Source: an uncultured Desulfuromonas sp.
GTDB lineage: Bacteria > Desulfobacterota > Desulfuromonadia > Desulfuromonadales > Desulfuromonadaceae
Reading direction: 5' to 3'
Assembly (NCBI RefSeq): GCF_963676955.1
Contig: NZ_OY781461.1
Coordinates: forward strand, 1,064,001 to 1,128,000
Length of the DNA: 64,000 nt
The notes below the pieces were generated by a model, which saw only the letters and a program-made list of their open reading frames with translations, was not told the DNA's origin and searched no databases. The translations under genes were made by a program, and so were the position numbers. This document shows, one piece after another, positions 25,734 to 35,400 of this stretch (the first letter of the stretch is position 1; the number at the start of each line of letters is the position of its first letter).

Positions 25734-25771
25734 AGCCGAGCCTCTCCGACGGGAGAGGCTCGGCTTCTTTT
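25734..25771 (+). terminator. Rho-independent terminator between the DxDGDG gene and the beta-barrel gene
   Basis: AGCCGAGCCTCTCC pairs with GGAGAGGCTCGGCT (14 bp, 4-base loop) followed by TCTTTTT. The next gene starts 25 bases later, so it must be read through or have another promoter. This gives unequal expression of the two genes. Confidence 0.9.
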
Positions 25772-25796
25772 TACCCCCAAAACGAAAGAGCCCCCC

Positions 25797-26837
25797 ATGA
25801 AGCTGACCACACCTGTTTGTTTCTTGTTATGGATCGCCCTGTTGCCTGCTCTCTGTCTGGCAGATTCCACGGAATCCGACTGGCCTGAAGCGGTTCAAAA
25901 TACCCCGCAGAGCAGCTGGGTTCACGGCGTTTCAGCCCGCGTCACCTATCTGTGGCTGGATGAAACCGAATACCTCGAGGACATTGACGACGATATCTAC
26001 CGCTGGAAAGAGCGCAACCTGATGGTTCAAGTGGATAAGGCTCTCGGCAAGGCCCGTTTGGGGCTCGGTTATATCGACGGCACCATTAAGCAGGAAAATG
26101 AAATTTTCAACGATACGGACTTCGCCCTGACCCGCAAGGCGCCTTTTGCCAGCTTTGACTACCAATGGTCGCCCCATCTGCTGACCCGTACCCGGTTGCG
26201 CTATGAGGAATTCAGCGACGACGGCACTTCAGGATTTTACCAATTAGGCGACGATGAACACTTATGGACCGGTTACGCCGTGATCAGTTACCTGGAAAAG
26301 AAATGGTGGCTCAATGTCAGCTATGCCCGGGAACGCGATCCGGAACCGATTTACGATGCCGCCAGCGACCGTGTTGAGCTTGACATCACGGCTCAGTCTC
26401 TGACCGGAACCACTTTCGGCTGGGTGTGGAACCCGCAATGGGAAACATCGGCGGGCATCTATTATGAAAGCTACGGCTCTGACCGGCCTGACCAGTTCAA
26501 CTATACCGGCCAAGTCACCCATCAACCGGCCTGGTTTAGCCCCCTTCGCGCGTCTCTGGGTGTCGGTTACTATACCGAGGAGGAAGATACCCTGGTCAAC
26601 CTGACCCTCAATTATCGCCGGAACATTGCTCGAGGTGTCGACCTGCAACTGGAATATCAGCTGGAGTACTCCGATGACGAACAATCGCTGCTTAATCAGG
26701 GTCAGGCCGTCATCCGTTACAACGTTGCCCGGCACTGGAGCCTGGTGCTCCTGGGAGAGTACAGTCGTGAATCCGGGGATGACAAAGATACCACCCTGTT
26801 TGCGGCAGGCAGTCTGGAATACCGCTTCGATTCGTAA
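25797..26837 (+). CDS. Outer membrane beta-barrel protein
   Basis: 346 residues with a signal peptide ending near ALCLADS. The remainder is a run of alternating amphipathic strands rich in Tyr and Trp (ARVTYLWLDE, LGLGYIDGT, WWLNVSYARE, LRASLGVGYYT, VDLQLEYQLEYS) and ends in EYRFDS, a slightly atypical barrel end without a terminal Phe. No specific porin family is recognised. It follows the DxDGDG protein and its terminator and ends at a bidirectional terminator facing the NtrC-type regulator. Co-regulation by sigma-54 readthrough is likely but unproven. Confidence 0.75.
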   Translation: MKLTTPVCFLLWIALLPALCLADSTESDWPEAVQNTPQSSWVHGVSARVTYLWLDETEYLEDIDDDIYRWKERNLMVQVDKALGKARLGLGYIDGTIKQENEIFNDTDFALTRKAPFASFDYQWSPHLLTRTRLRYEEFSDDGTSGFYQLGDDEHLWTGYAVISYLEKKWWLNVSYARERDPEPIYDAASDRVELDITAQSLTGTTFGWVWNPQWETSAGIYYESYGSDRPDQFNYTGQVTHQPAWFSPLRASLGVGYYTEEEDTLVNLTLNYRRNIARGVDLQLEYQLEYSDDEQSLLNQGQAVIRYNVARHWSLVLLGEYSRESGDDKDTTLFAAGSLEYRFDS

Positions 26838-26854
26838 TTTTAGCTGAGCTTTGT

Positions 26855-26940
26855 GCAAAAAGGCTCGCTGCCCATGGGTGAGCGGCCAAAAGGGTCGGCT
26901 TCGTTTGCAACACGCCGATTTGGGGAGGTTTTGAAAATCC
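26855..26940. repeat. Dispersed intergenic repeat, copy 2
   Basis: It has a diverged module A (GCCCATGGGTGAGCGG at 26870-26885) and an exact module B (GTTTTGAAAATC at 26928-26939). It lies between the beta-barrel stop and the terminator. Confidence 0.6.
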
Positions 26941-26953
26941 TCCAGAGAACCGG

Positions 26954-26987
26954 AAAAGGGCCGGTGACACATGTCACCGGCCCTTTT
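26954..26987. terminator. Bidirectional rho-independent terminator
   Basis: Arms of 16 bases (26954-26969 and 26972-26987) are perfectly complementary, with AAAA and TTTT ends, so U tracts exist in both directions. It separates the convergent beta-barrel and response regulator genes. Confidence 0.92.
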
Positions 26988-27029
26988 TAATCGGCAGAAA
27001 GAGACGTCAACGGTCTCTGGTCGTAACGG

Positions 27030-28373
27030 TTATTTTAAATCCTCTTTATTCAAATTGTATTTCGACATTTTATAACGCAGCACCCGCTCGCTGATGCCGA
27101 GAGCTTCGGCAGCACGGGTCTGTACCCCGTGGTACTGGCGCAGGGTATCGAGCAACATCTGCCGCTCTACCGCTTCCACCCGCTCAGTCAACAAGCCGGA
27201 ATTGTTTTCCGGTTGCGGCGGTTGCAGAAGATGCGCAGGCAGATCAACGCGGCGAATCACCGGACCGCGCACCAGGGTGGCCAGGCGTTGAATCAGGTGT
27301 TCCAGCTCACGCACATTACCGGGATAATCGTATTTGATCAGCGCATCCATGGCCGCAGGTTCAATCTGAATCGGCCGCAGGGCATATTGATCAAGAAAGT
27401 TTTCCACCAGCATGGGAATGTCTTCACGACGCTGGCGTAGAGGGGGAATCTGCATTTCGAAGACATTGAGCCGGTAGTAGAGATCTTCACGAAAGCGGCC
27501 CTCCTGGACCATCTTCGGCAGATCACAGTTGGTCGCGACGACCACCCGGGCATCCACTTCCCGCTCCAGTTCCGCCCCGACCGGGCAAATGCGCTTTTCC
27601 TGCAGGGCTCGCAACAATTTGGCCTGGAGGGCCAGGGGCAATTCACCGATTTCATCCAGAAACAGAGTGCCTCCCTGAGCGGCTTCAAAACGACCACTGC
27701 GTCGCGATGTCGCTCCGGTAAAAGCGCCTTTTTCATGGCCAAACAACTCGGATTCAAACAGATTCTCGGGCAGGGCGGCGCAGTTTACCTCGACAAACGG
27801 GCCATGACTGCGTTCGCTGAGCTGATGGAGCAGACGGGCAATGCGCTCCTTACCGGTGCCGGTTTCCCCATGGATCAGCACGGTCCATGGGCTGCGTGCC
27901 ACCCGGCGTACCAATGACAGCAGATGTTGCATGGCTTCACTGCCTGCCGCAACCGGCAATGGCAGTTTCTCGTCTTCAAGATCCTGTTCCATGTCGCTCA
28001 GATCCTGTTCGACAAGCTGTTGTTGCTCACAGCGTTCAATGCGTTGCGCCAACTCGGTGAGATCGACCGGTTTTTCAAGAAAATCACTGGCACCGAGTTT
28101 CATCACCTTAACCGCGGTTTCCACCGAACCAAAGGCGGTGATGAGAATCACCCGCAGTAACGGGTTGGACTCCCGCAATTTTTCCAGCACTTCGTCGCCG
28201 TTCAGGCCGGGCATACACAGGTCCATCAACACCAGATTGATGGGATAACGAGCACAGAGTTCCAAAGCCTCTTCGCCATTGGAAGCGGTGAGGACTTTAT
28301 AGCCACGCTTATTTAAAAAGCCCTGCAACATCTCCCGTTGCACGTGTTCATCATCAACGACAAGGATGGTCAT
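27030..28373 (-). CDS. NtrC-family sigma-54 activator response regulator
   Basis: 447 residues. The receiver has Asp7/Asp8 and phospho-Asp51 (MDLCMP). The AAA+ domain has GETGTGKE, an intact GAFTGA, and GGTLFLDEIGEL. A Fis-type HTH closes the protein (AAEALGISERVLRYKMSKY). Its start overlaps the kinase stop by 4 bases. The nearest sigma-54 promoter is the consensus site at 25310, with a GTCGA-flanked inverted repeat upstream, which makes the DxDGDG/beta-barrel pair its likely regulon. Confidence 0.93.
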   Translation of the reverse strand: MTILVVDDEHVQREMLQGFLNKRGYKVLTASNGEEALELCARYPINLVLMDLCMPGLNGDEVLEKLRESNPLLRVILITAFGSVETAVKVMKLGASDFLEKPVDLTELAQRIERCEQQQLVEQDLSDMEQDLEDEKLPLPVAAGSEAMQHLLSLVRRVARSPWTVLIHGETGTGKERIARLLHQLSERSHGPFVEVNCAALPENLFESELFGHEKGAFTGATSRRSGRFEAAQGGTLFLDEIGELPLALQAKLLRALQEKRICPVGAELEREVDARVVVATNCDLPKMVQEGRFREDLYYRLNVFEMQIPPLRQRREDIPMLVENFLDQYALRPIQIEPAAMDALIKYDYPGNVRELEHLIQRLATLVRGPVIRRVDLPAHLLQPPQPENNSGLLTERVEAVERQMLLDTLRQYHGVQTRAAEALGISERVLRYKMSKYNLNKEDLK

Positions 28374-29908
28374 ACGGTTCTCTTCAGGGGGAGTTGGACC
28401 AGCGCCCGGAAACAGTCGTTTTCGACAATCGACAGGGTAATCTGACCACCGTGCGCCACGGCAATTTTGCGTACCAGGGTCAGACCGAGTCCGGTTTGCC
28501 GGTCCTTGGTTGTAAAATAGGGTTCAAGCAGATTGTTGAGGTCATCTGAGATCTCATGGGTGCGATTTTCAATCGTTACTTTGGCCTGGCCCTGTTCCGT
28601 CAGCAGGCTGACACTGACAAAGCCGCCGCGCGGTTGCGCCTCAAGCGCGTTTTTGAGCAGATTTTCCACCAGTTGGCCGAGCAAGCCACCATCCGCCTCA
28701 AATTCGACGGGTTGTAACTGGCTGGTGAGGCGAATCTGGTGAGCATCAAACTGCGGACGATACAGGTTGATGATCCGTTCAATCAGCTCATGTAAAGCCA
28801 CGCTTTTCATCTCCGGCTTCAAGGGCAGAGCATAGCGCTGCAGACCGTGGACAATCTCATTGGTCCGCTTGACGGCATCGCTCATGGCCACCAGCAATTC
28901 TTCGTGTTCCCCTTCGAGACCACTGGACTCCATCTGCAGACGTTGCAACCCCATGCTGATGGCGTTGAGCGGATTGCGGATTTCGTGGCTGATGGTGGCG
29001 GCGGCCCGGCCCAAAGAGGCGTCTTCACGCTGGACGGCCAACTGCTGGTGCAACTGCCACAGATCTTCGACATGGCGATTCTGGTAGCGATACAGTTGCC
29101 AGGACAAGACCAGCCCGGCGACAAACAGAAAGCCGCTGAAGATAAAAAATTCACGCCACAGCCCGGAAATCCGATCATTGAGGCTGGTGGATTCAACGGC
29201 GAGGAGCAGGGTCTGTTGGCCAAGGATGATCTGCCGCTGTGACGCTGACGTTCTCAGGCTATATAGCTCATTCTGGCGGGTGATTTTTGCCGTCGGCTCA
29301 AGACGCAAACTGTCGATACCGGCGAGACGACTCAGAGCCGCTAACAGCTGCTTGACCCCCATCTGCTCCTGCAATTGTTCCAGAGAGCGGGCCGGCAGCC
29401 CCACAGCGATCAATCGGTCATTATCGGGAACTTTCCACAGCAGGATATATTCATGGTGCTGCTCACGATGGATCAGGAGATGTTTCTGATGGCTGACATC
29501 GAACAGCGGCTGGTCGAACCAGCCGGCCGAAGACATGACAGCCTGTTCATCAGGCCGTTTTATCCAGATCCCCTCTAATCCGTTCTCCTGGGCGTATGCT
29601 GCGAGCTCACGGGAATTGAACGGCTCAACCTCATCAAGGTAGGCGATAAAACGGGCAATGTTGACGAGAAAATCAGTGACAATCTGCTCAACAACTTCCT
29701 GGGAGCGACTGGCCGCCTTGACATTGGTGGCAACAACTTCGGCCACCAGTTGGGCGTGTTCATTGACATGTTCTTCAAACGCACGGCGTGTTTGAGCCAT
29801 CTGCCAGGAAAAATAGCCCAGAACCACGGCGATCAGTACCGCGAAGACGATCAGGTTCGCCTGCCACAAGACGAAGCGCCCCTGATCCTTAATTTCCGCG
29901 GGTTTCAA
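28370..29908 (-). CDS. Membrane histidine kinase partner of the NtrC-type regulator
   Basis: 512 residues. A helix at about 17-37 and another at 254-273 bracket a periplasmic sensor of about 210 residues of the single-Cache/PAS-like size. HisKA follows with His308 in TISHEIRNPLN, the N box VENLLKNALEAQ, and YFTTKDRQTGLGL. The G1-box region (ENRTHEISDDL) departs from the usual DxGxG, which may weaken nucleotide binding; this is worth testing. It overlaps both neighbours by four bases, so kinase, regulator and the upstream exported protein are co-translated. Confidence 0.88.
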   Translation of the reverse strand: MKPAEIKDQGRFVLWQANLIVFAVLIAVVLGYFSWQMAQTRRAFEEHVNEHAQLVAEVVATNVKAASRSQEVVEQIVTDFLVNIARFIAYLDEVEPFNSRELAAYAQENGLEGIWIKRPDEQAVMSSAGWFDQPLFDVSHQKHLLIHREQHHEYILLWKVPDNDRLIAVGLPARSLEQLQEQMGVKQLLAALSRLAGIDSLRLEPTAKITRQNELYSLRTSASQRQIILGQQTLLLAVESTSLNDRISGLWREFFIFSGFLFVAGLVLSWQLYRYQNRHVEDLWQLHQQLAVQREDASLGRAAATISHEIRNPLNAISMGLQRLQMESSGLEGEHEELLVAMSDAVKRTNEIVHGLQRYALPLKPEMKSVALHELIERIINLYRPQFDAHQIRLTSQLQPVEFEADGGLLGQLVENLLKNALEAQPRGGFVSVSLLTEQGQAKVTIENRTHEISDDLNNLLEPYFTTKDRQTGLGLTLVRKIAVAHGGQITLSIVENDCFRALVQLPLKRTV

Positions 29909-30309
29909 TTGTGCCCCCGTCCCTGGCCCTGTCCCTGACCGCGGCCTTTCCCCAGCCCACCACTTCGGTGTCCTTTACTGTTCTGCACTTTACTTAGCCG
30001 GGAACGCACGCCGGTCTGGTCCTTGTTGGCGGCGCCCTGACCGAGATTCTTTTTCACGCTGCCTGAAACGACTGCTGAGCTCAGATTACCCGACTCGGTC
30101 TTCACTTGGAGCGTTTCACCCAGGCGGACATCGGCAGGAATGCTTTCGGCCTTGACGGTCACTTCGCGTGTGGCTTCATTTTCATCCACCACTTCAAGCG
30201 TCACGACCCCCTTCTGGCGATCCACACCCATAACGCGGCCGTGAATTTCTCCGGCCTGCGCAGAGAGCGCCCCGCCCATCAGGATTAGAACAACCAACAT
30301 AATCCGCAT
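29905..30309 (-). CDS. Small exported protein with beta-rich core and Gly/Arg/Gln-rich tail
   Basis: 134 residues. A signal peptide (MRIMLVVLILMGGALSAQA) is followed by a beta-rich core that looks like an OB- or DUF5666-type fold (HGRVMGVDRQKGVVTLEVVDE, then VPADVRLGE-like turns). A basic low-complexity tail follows, from about residue 90 to the end, rich in Gly, Arg, Gln and Lys. Lying between a beta-barrel gene and a sensor kinase and overlapping both, it may be a periplasmic ligand-binding or signal-relay part of the same sensory unit. That is inference; I know no characterised homologue. Confidence 0.6.
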   Translation of the reverse strand: MRIMLVVLILMGGALSAQAGEIHGRVMGVDRQKGVVTLEVVDENEATREVTVKAESIPADVRLGETLQVKTESGNLSSAVVSGSVKKNLGQGAANKDQTGVRSRLSKVQNSKGHRSGGLGKGRGQGQGQGRGHN

Positions 30310-31292
30310 ATCGCCACCTTTTTCGTATAATCACCGTCTGAAAAATCAGAGCTTTGCCATATCTGTTGCATCTGCACATAAGCACACAGATTTTTTTGCC
30401 ATTGCCAGTCCAGCCGCCCTCCCGCAGTCCATTGACGGTCATCACTCTCTTTATAATCCCTGGCCAACCAGCTTCCCCACAATTCACCACTCAAGCGGGG
30501 GGTCAGAAAAATCTGCCAGCCGTGCTCAACACCGTATCCCTGATACGATTCCCAGTTCAAGGTGGAGTCGTTATCCTGGTAAAACACCTTCACATCACAA
30601 AACAAATCCGCAGTAAAACGGTATTCACCCTGGCCGATGACTCCGAACTCATGGTCATGCCGCGATTCCTTGATCTCAACCAGAGTTTCTTCCGTGACGT
30701 TTTGTTCATTGTTGCCGTTACCTTGTCCACCGGAGGACTCAAACTCTTCAGAGGTCCTCGTCACCCAGGTATAGGCCTGGCGGTAGTCTGCATAGCGATA
30801 GTAACCGCTCAGCCCCACGCTGACATGCTCGTTGATAAAACGTTCGACCTGGCAGCCCACTTCAAGGGCATCAAACTCATCTTCGCCAACCAGATCGTCG
30901 CGGTAGGAGCGGCCTTCGACATAAAACAGACTGTGCCAGAGGCCATCCTGCCACCGCTTGAGGCAGGAGGCACCGAGAAGAAATTCCTGCCGATCCTCCA
31001 GCCGGGTAAATTCATCGCGCGAGGCCGAGCCATAACCTTCAGCGTACAGCGTCGGGCGATCAACAATCGGCTGATAAAGCTGCACCTGATAACGAATAAA
31101 TGGCGATCCCTGTTTGTCGGTGCTGGCAGCCACATTGTCATCATAACCACAGGAGAGATCGACTCGCCCCCCCAAAGCCTGACTTTGTTGCGGGATCAGG
31201 CTGATCAGAATCAACAGCGTCCCCACCAGAGCCGTCCTGAACCGCCCCCATGTTTTAACGCGACGGGTATAACGATAAAAAGCAAAAGCCAT
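30285..31292 (-). CDS. Outer membrane beta-barrel protein heading a two-component operon
   Basis: 335 residues from the ATG at 31292; longer upstream frames run through a terminator and were rejected. A signal peptide (TALVGTLLILISLIPQQSQA) is followed by DLSCGYDDNVAAS, a start common in outer membrane barrels, then repeated amphipathic strands. The protein ends in Trp-Leu-Phe, matching the BAM C-terminal signal. An external-loop-like Gly/Asn/Glu stretch occurs mid-protein (SSGGQGNGNNEQN). Its end overlaps the next gene by 25 bases. Operon membership with a kinase suggests a surface sensor or uptake channel whose cargo is the stimulus. Confidence 0.75.
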   Translation of the reverse strand: MAFAFYRYTRRVKTWGRFRTALVGTLLILISLIPQQSQALGGRVDLSCGYDDNVAASTDKQGSPFIRYQVQLYQPIVDRPTLYAEGYGSASRDEFTRLEDRQEFLLGASCLKRWQDGLWHSLFYVEGRSYRDDLVGEDEFDALEVGCQVERFINEHVSVGLSGYYRYADYRQAYTWVTRTSEEFESSGGQGNGNNEQNVTEETLVEIKESRHDHEFGVIGQGEYRFTADLFCDVKVFYQDNDSTLNWESYQGYGVEHGWQIFLTPRLSGELWGSWLARDYKESDDRQWTAGGRLDWQWQKNLCAYVQMQQIWQSSDFSDGDYTKKVAICGLCWLF

Positions 31293-31338
31293 TCCAAGCC
31301 ACCGAAAAAGGTTGTTTTTAGAGATAAGCGCTTCTATT

Positions 31339-31378
31339 GTCGACATTTTTGCCGAGTTTTGTCGACTTTTTTGTCGAA
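31339..31378. promoter_or_regulatory. Phased GTCGA repeats upstream of the barrel-kinase operon
   Basis: GTCGAC occurs at 31339-31344 and 31361-31366 and GTCGAA at 31373-31378, spaced 22 and 12 bases (about two turns and one turn of the helix). Similar GTCGA motifs flank the inverted repeat at 25211-25228. Confidence 0.4.
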
Positions 31379-31415
31379 AAAAAACACCCCGTCGCAAAAA
31401 TTTCGCGGCGGGGTG
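31377..31415 (-). terminator. Rho-independent terminator after the SurA-like gene
   Basis: On the minus strand an 11-bp GC-rich stem (31405-31415 with 31385-31395, one G-T wobble) is followed by eight T. It lies 38 bases past the stop of the isomerase gene. Confidence 0.9.
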
Positions 31416-31452
31416 GTGTGACAGGACAAAAGAACCGGGGAGGGCAGACGGA

Positions 31453-32364
31453 TTACAGGCGAACATCCACGTAGGATTCAGAGCGCAGATTTTCACGCCA
31501 CTCCTGCAGCTTCAGGTCCATTTTCTGCTGACGTAATTCACCACGAATCTGCTCTTCAACACTGGCGATATCGGCCACACTGCCGGAGATCCGTTCTTCC
31601 ACTTTGAGAATATGCAAGGCATTGCCCAAAGTAATGATGGACGTATGCTCGCCGCTATCAAGATCGGCAATGGCCTGTTCAAAGGTGGCTGACAACTCGC
31701 CGGCAACAAAACTGCCCATTTCGCCGCCCTCGATACGGGTCCGCGGCGACATGTTAAGCAGAATATCATCAACACTCTCGCCGGCATCGAGTTTGCGTAA
31801 AGCGATCGTTGCACCTTCCTCAGCTGCCGCCGGATCATCCCCGAGCGGGAAGGTCAGGCGGCTGAGTCGCACACGCGGATCCTGACGATACTGGTCAAGG
31901 TGCTCCTGATAGTAGTTACGCACTTCCTGGCGGGTGATATCCACTTTGCTCTTGACTTCATAGCCCATCAGTTTGTAGCGCAGAATCTGCCCACGCAACT
32001 GCTCGCGGTAAACGGCCATGGTTAAGCCCTGGGCGATCAGGGCCTGTTCCAGCTGCTCACGGGTGATATTGTTCTGCTGCTGGACATCGTTGACGGCGGC
32101 TTCAATGTCGTCGGGCGTGACCTCGATACCAATCTCACGGCAGCGCTGCTCCATGAGGCGTTCGTTGATCATACTGTCCAGTTCCTGACGCTTTTGCGTG
32201 TCCGTTGCCGAACGCTCACCCTTTTGGGCCAGGCGCTGTTCGAGTTGACGGGTGGTAATGATCTCATCATTGACGACCGCGGCAATTTTATTAAGCTGTT
32301 CGGCCCAGACCGATGGGACGAGCAGGCTGAACAGCAATGCGGTAAGAACAAGTTTCTTCAACAT
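31453..32364 (-). CDS. Periplasmic peptidyl-prolyl isomerase, SurA/PpiC-like chaperone
   Basis: 303 residues. The signal peptide ends at VPSVWA. The SurA N-terminal chaperone domain starts with LNKIAAVVNDEIITTRQLEQRL and INERLMEQR, and one parvulin domain covers about 165-270 (GEMGSFVAGELSATFEQAIADLDSGEHTSIITLGNALHILKVEER). One parvulin repeat rather than two makes it shorter than E. coli SurA. The expected role is folding of outer membrane proteins, of which two barrels lie upstream. It follows mfd by 55 bases on the same strand. Confidence 0.85.
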   Translation of the reverse strand: MLKKLVLTALLFSLLVPSVWAEQLNKIAAVVNDEIITTRQLEQRLAQKGERSATDTQKRQELDSMINERLMEQRCREIGIEVTPDDIEAAVNDVQQQNNITREQLEQALIAQGLTMAVYREQLRGQILRYKLMGYEVKSKVDITRQEVRNYYQEHLDQYRQDPRVRLSRLTFPLGDDPAAAEEGATIALRKLDAGESVDDILLNMSPRTRIEGGEMGSFVAGELSATFEQAIADLDSGEHTSIITLGNALHILKVEERISGSVADIASVEEQIRGELRQQKMDLKLQEWRENLRSESYVDVRL

Positions 32365-32419
32365 AGGGCGTTAAACCTCAAAGTGGAAAGTAAACAAAAT
32401 GGCGAATTTCAGCACGTTA

Positions 32420-35400
32420 TCACGGTCCGCAAAATGCCTGCAATTGCTTTTTGGCTTCGTCAAGCAGCTCCAAATCGCTGCCGCGCTCCGTGAGGCGCAC
32501 GGCAATGCGGAAATCCGGCGACAGACTGTAGCGCTGCGGGTCCTGCTGAATCAACGCCAACAGGGCATCGGGTGACACGGTGGTGGTGGGGTGAAAACCA
32601 AAGACAAGCCGCCGGCCATCGAATTCGGCCAGATCGATGCGAAGCCGTTTCAACTCAACACGCAGCTTCATCATCTCAAGGAGAATTTCTCCCGGTTGCG
32701 GCACGTCGCCATAACGATCCTGCAACTCGTCGACAACATCGTAAAGGGTGGCCTCCTCTTCAGCGGCGGCCATTTTTTTGTAAAAGACCAGACGCTGGTT
32801 GGGATCGGCCACATAATCATCAGGCAGGTAGGCGTGTAAACCAAGACGAATTTCCGGATCAATACGGCCTTCGCTCTCCATCCCCTTGAGTTCCTGAATG
32901 GTTTCTTCGAGCAACTCCGTGTACATCTCAAAGCCGATGGCGGCAATCTGACCGGCCTGACGGCCGCCGAGCAGGTCGCCGGCGCCACGCAGTTCAAGAT
33001 CGTGGCTGGCGACCCGGAAACCGGCGCCCAATTCAGTCAGGTCCTGCAGCACCTGCAACCGGGCGCGGGCATCCTTGGTCAGGGTGGCTTCGCCGGGAAT
33101 CAACAGGTACGCGTAGCCACGGTTTTTACTGCGCCCCACCCGACCGCGCAGCTGATAGAGCTGTGACAGACCAAAACAGTCCGCCCGGTTGACGATGATG
33201 GTGTTGGCACGGGGAATATCGAGACCGTTTTCGATGATCGTACTGGCCACCAGCACGTTGGTTTCGCCCTCAATGAAGCCGAGCATCACCTTTTCCAGCT
33301 CCTTTTCGGCCATCTGGCCGTGGCCGACGGCAATCTTGGCTTCGGGCACCAGCGTGGTAAGAAAATCAGCCATGGCGCCGATGGACTGCACCCGGTTATG
33401 GACGAAATAGACCTGGCCGCCGCGTTGCAATTCACGCAGGATGGCGTTGCGGATCAGGTCATCGTCAAAGCGGGTGACATAGGTGCGGATCGCCAGCCGG
33501 TCAACGGGCGGCGTATCGATAATCGACAGATCGCGCATGCCGATCATGCCCATGTTCAGGGTACGCGGGATCGGGGTGGCGCTCAACGTCAGCATGGCCA
33601 CCTGGGCGCGCATCTTTTTCAGCCGCTCCTTGTGGGCGACGCCGAAGCGCTGCTCTTCATCGATCACCACCAGGCCGAGATCCTTGAAATGGACATCCCG
33701 TTGCAGCAGACGGTGAGTGCCGATCACCACGTCGACCTTGCCTTCGACCAGTTCCTGCAACACCCGTTTCTGGTCGGCCGGGGTACGGAACCGGGAGATC
33801 ATCTCGACATGAACCGGGTAACCGGTAAACCGTTCGACAAAGGTGGCATAATGCTGGCGGGCGAGAATGGTGGTGGGCACCACCACGGCCACCTGTTTGC
33901 TGTCCAACGCCGCTTTAAACGCGGCACGGATGGCGACCTCGGTTTTACCATAACCAACATCACCGCAGATCAAGCGGTCCATCGGTCGGCCTGACTGCAT
34001 ATCGTCCAGCACATCCTGAATCGCCGCCAGTTGATCCGAGGTCTCTTCATAAGGAAAGGCAGCTTCAAAAGAACGGAACACGTCGTCCGGCGCTGAAAAA
34101 GTAAACGCTTCGGCCATTTCGCGCCGGGCGTAGATGGTTAACAGCTCGCGGGCCATCTCCTCGACAGCGGCGCGGGCTTTCTGACAGGTTTTGGCCCAGG
34201 CGGTGCCGCCCATCTTGTCGAGGCGCACCGTCTGCAGATCACCGGCAGCATACTTCTGCACCTTTTCAATGCGCTCCACCGGCAGATAGAGCATATCGCC
34301 ACCGGCATATTCGAGCTTGAGAAAATCACCGCTCATGCCGCTGCTGGTCAGCTGCTCGAGTCCCAGATAGAGGCCGATACCGTGATCGGCATGCACCACA
34401 TAGTCGCGCTCTTTGAGCTCAGCCAGAGAGGACAGGGCGGCCTTGGCGCGCAATTCATCACGGCGACGCCGCTTGACCCTCTGACCAAACACTTCCTCTT
34501 CGGTGACCACCGCCAGCTTTTCATCCGGCAGCTGAAAACCACGACTGAGTTCACCACAGACCCACTGCACGCTGCCGCGCTGTTCATTCCACGGCAGGGT
34601 GGTCAGGGGTTGGGGAACGAGTCCGTAAGGTTTCAGCAGATCCATGAGGCGTTGTGCCTGTCCGGCACGCCGACAGACCAGCAAAATACCCCACTGTTGC
34701 TCGCTCCACCCTGTTAAGCGGTCGGCCAGATGACGTATGCGTTGTGGTTCGGCCTGCTGGAGAAACTCCCCATTGCCGCAGCTGTCGACCCGCAACACTG
34801 TTTTCTCATGATCAAGATCGTAGATATGCAGATCAGCGAGATAAATCCGCCGTTTCATCCTGAGTTGTTGTTCGAGTTCCTGAGGAGCCAGATAGAGCTG
34901 GTAGGGTTCGACATAGGGTTCTTCTCCCGCCGCCATGTGGGCCGCACCCTGCTCAATGCTGCGCGTGAACCGGTCAAGGGTCTGTTCAACAGCGGGCGCA
35001 TCGATGGTCACCACGGTATCCGTGGCGAGATAATCAAACAAGCTGTCCAGCTGACCGTAATTGAGCGGCAACAAAAATGAACGGCCGGGCGACAGCAACC
35101 CTTCACGCACCTCTTCGAGAATGGCTTCGCGCTTCGTGCGCGGCAACTCCAACGCGTCACAGCGTTGCTTGAGCTGTTGACTGAACTGGTCGAGATAAGT
35201 GCCGGTCAGCACCATCTCCCGCGACGGCAACAGGGTCAGCCGGTCGAGCTGTTGTTCACCACTGCGCTGACTCAGGGCATCGTAAACGCGCATCCGTTCA
35301 ATATAATCGCCAAAGAAATCGATGCGCACCGGCTGTTCCAGAGTGGGCGGAAACAGATCGAGAATATCACCGCGAAACGAATAGGTGCCCCGATCTTCTA

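Noticed and set aside
31282-31296. GG-N10-GC match on the minus strand at the barrel gene start
   Set aside because: It overlaps the chosen ATG and has a poor -24 half; a promoter there would remove the signal peptide start.
30354-31421. 355-codon plus-strand frame opposite the beta-barrel gene
   Set aside because: It crosses the barrel's signal peptide and a terminator; the minus-strand barrel is clearly the real gene.
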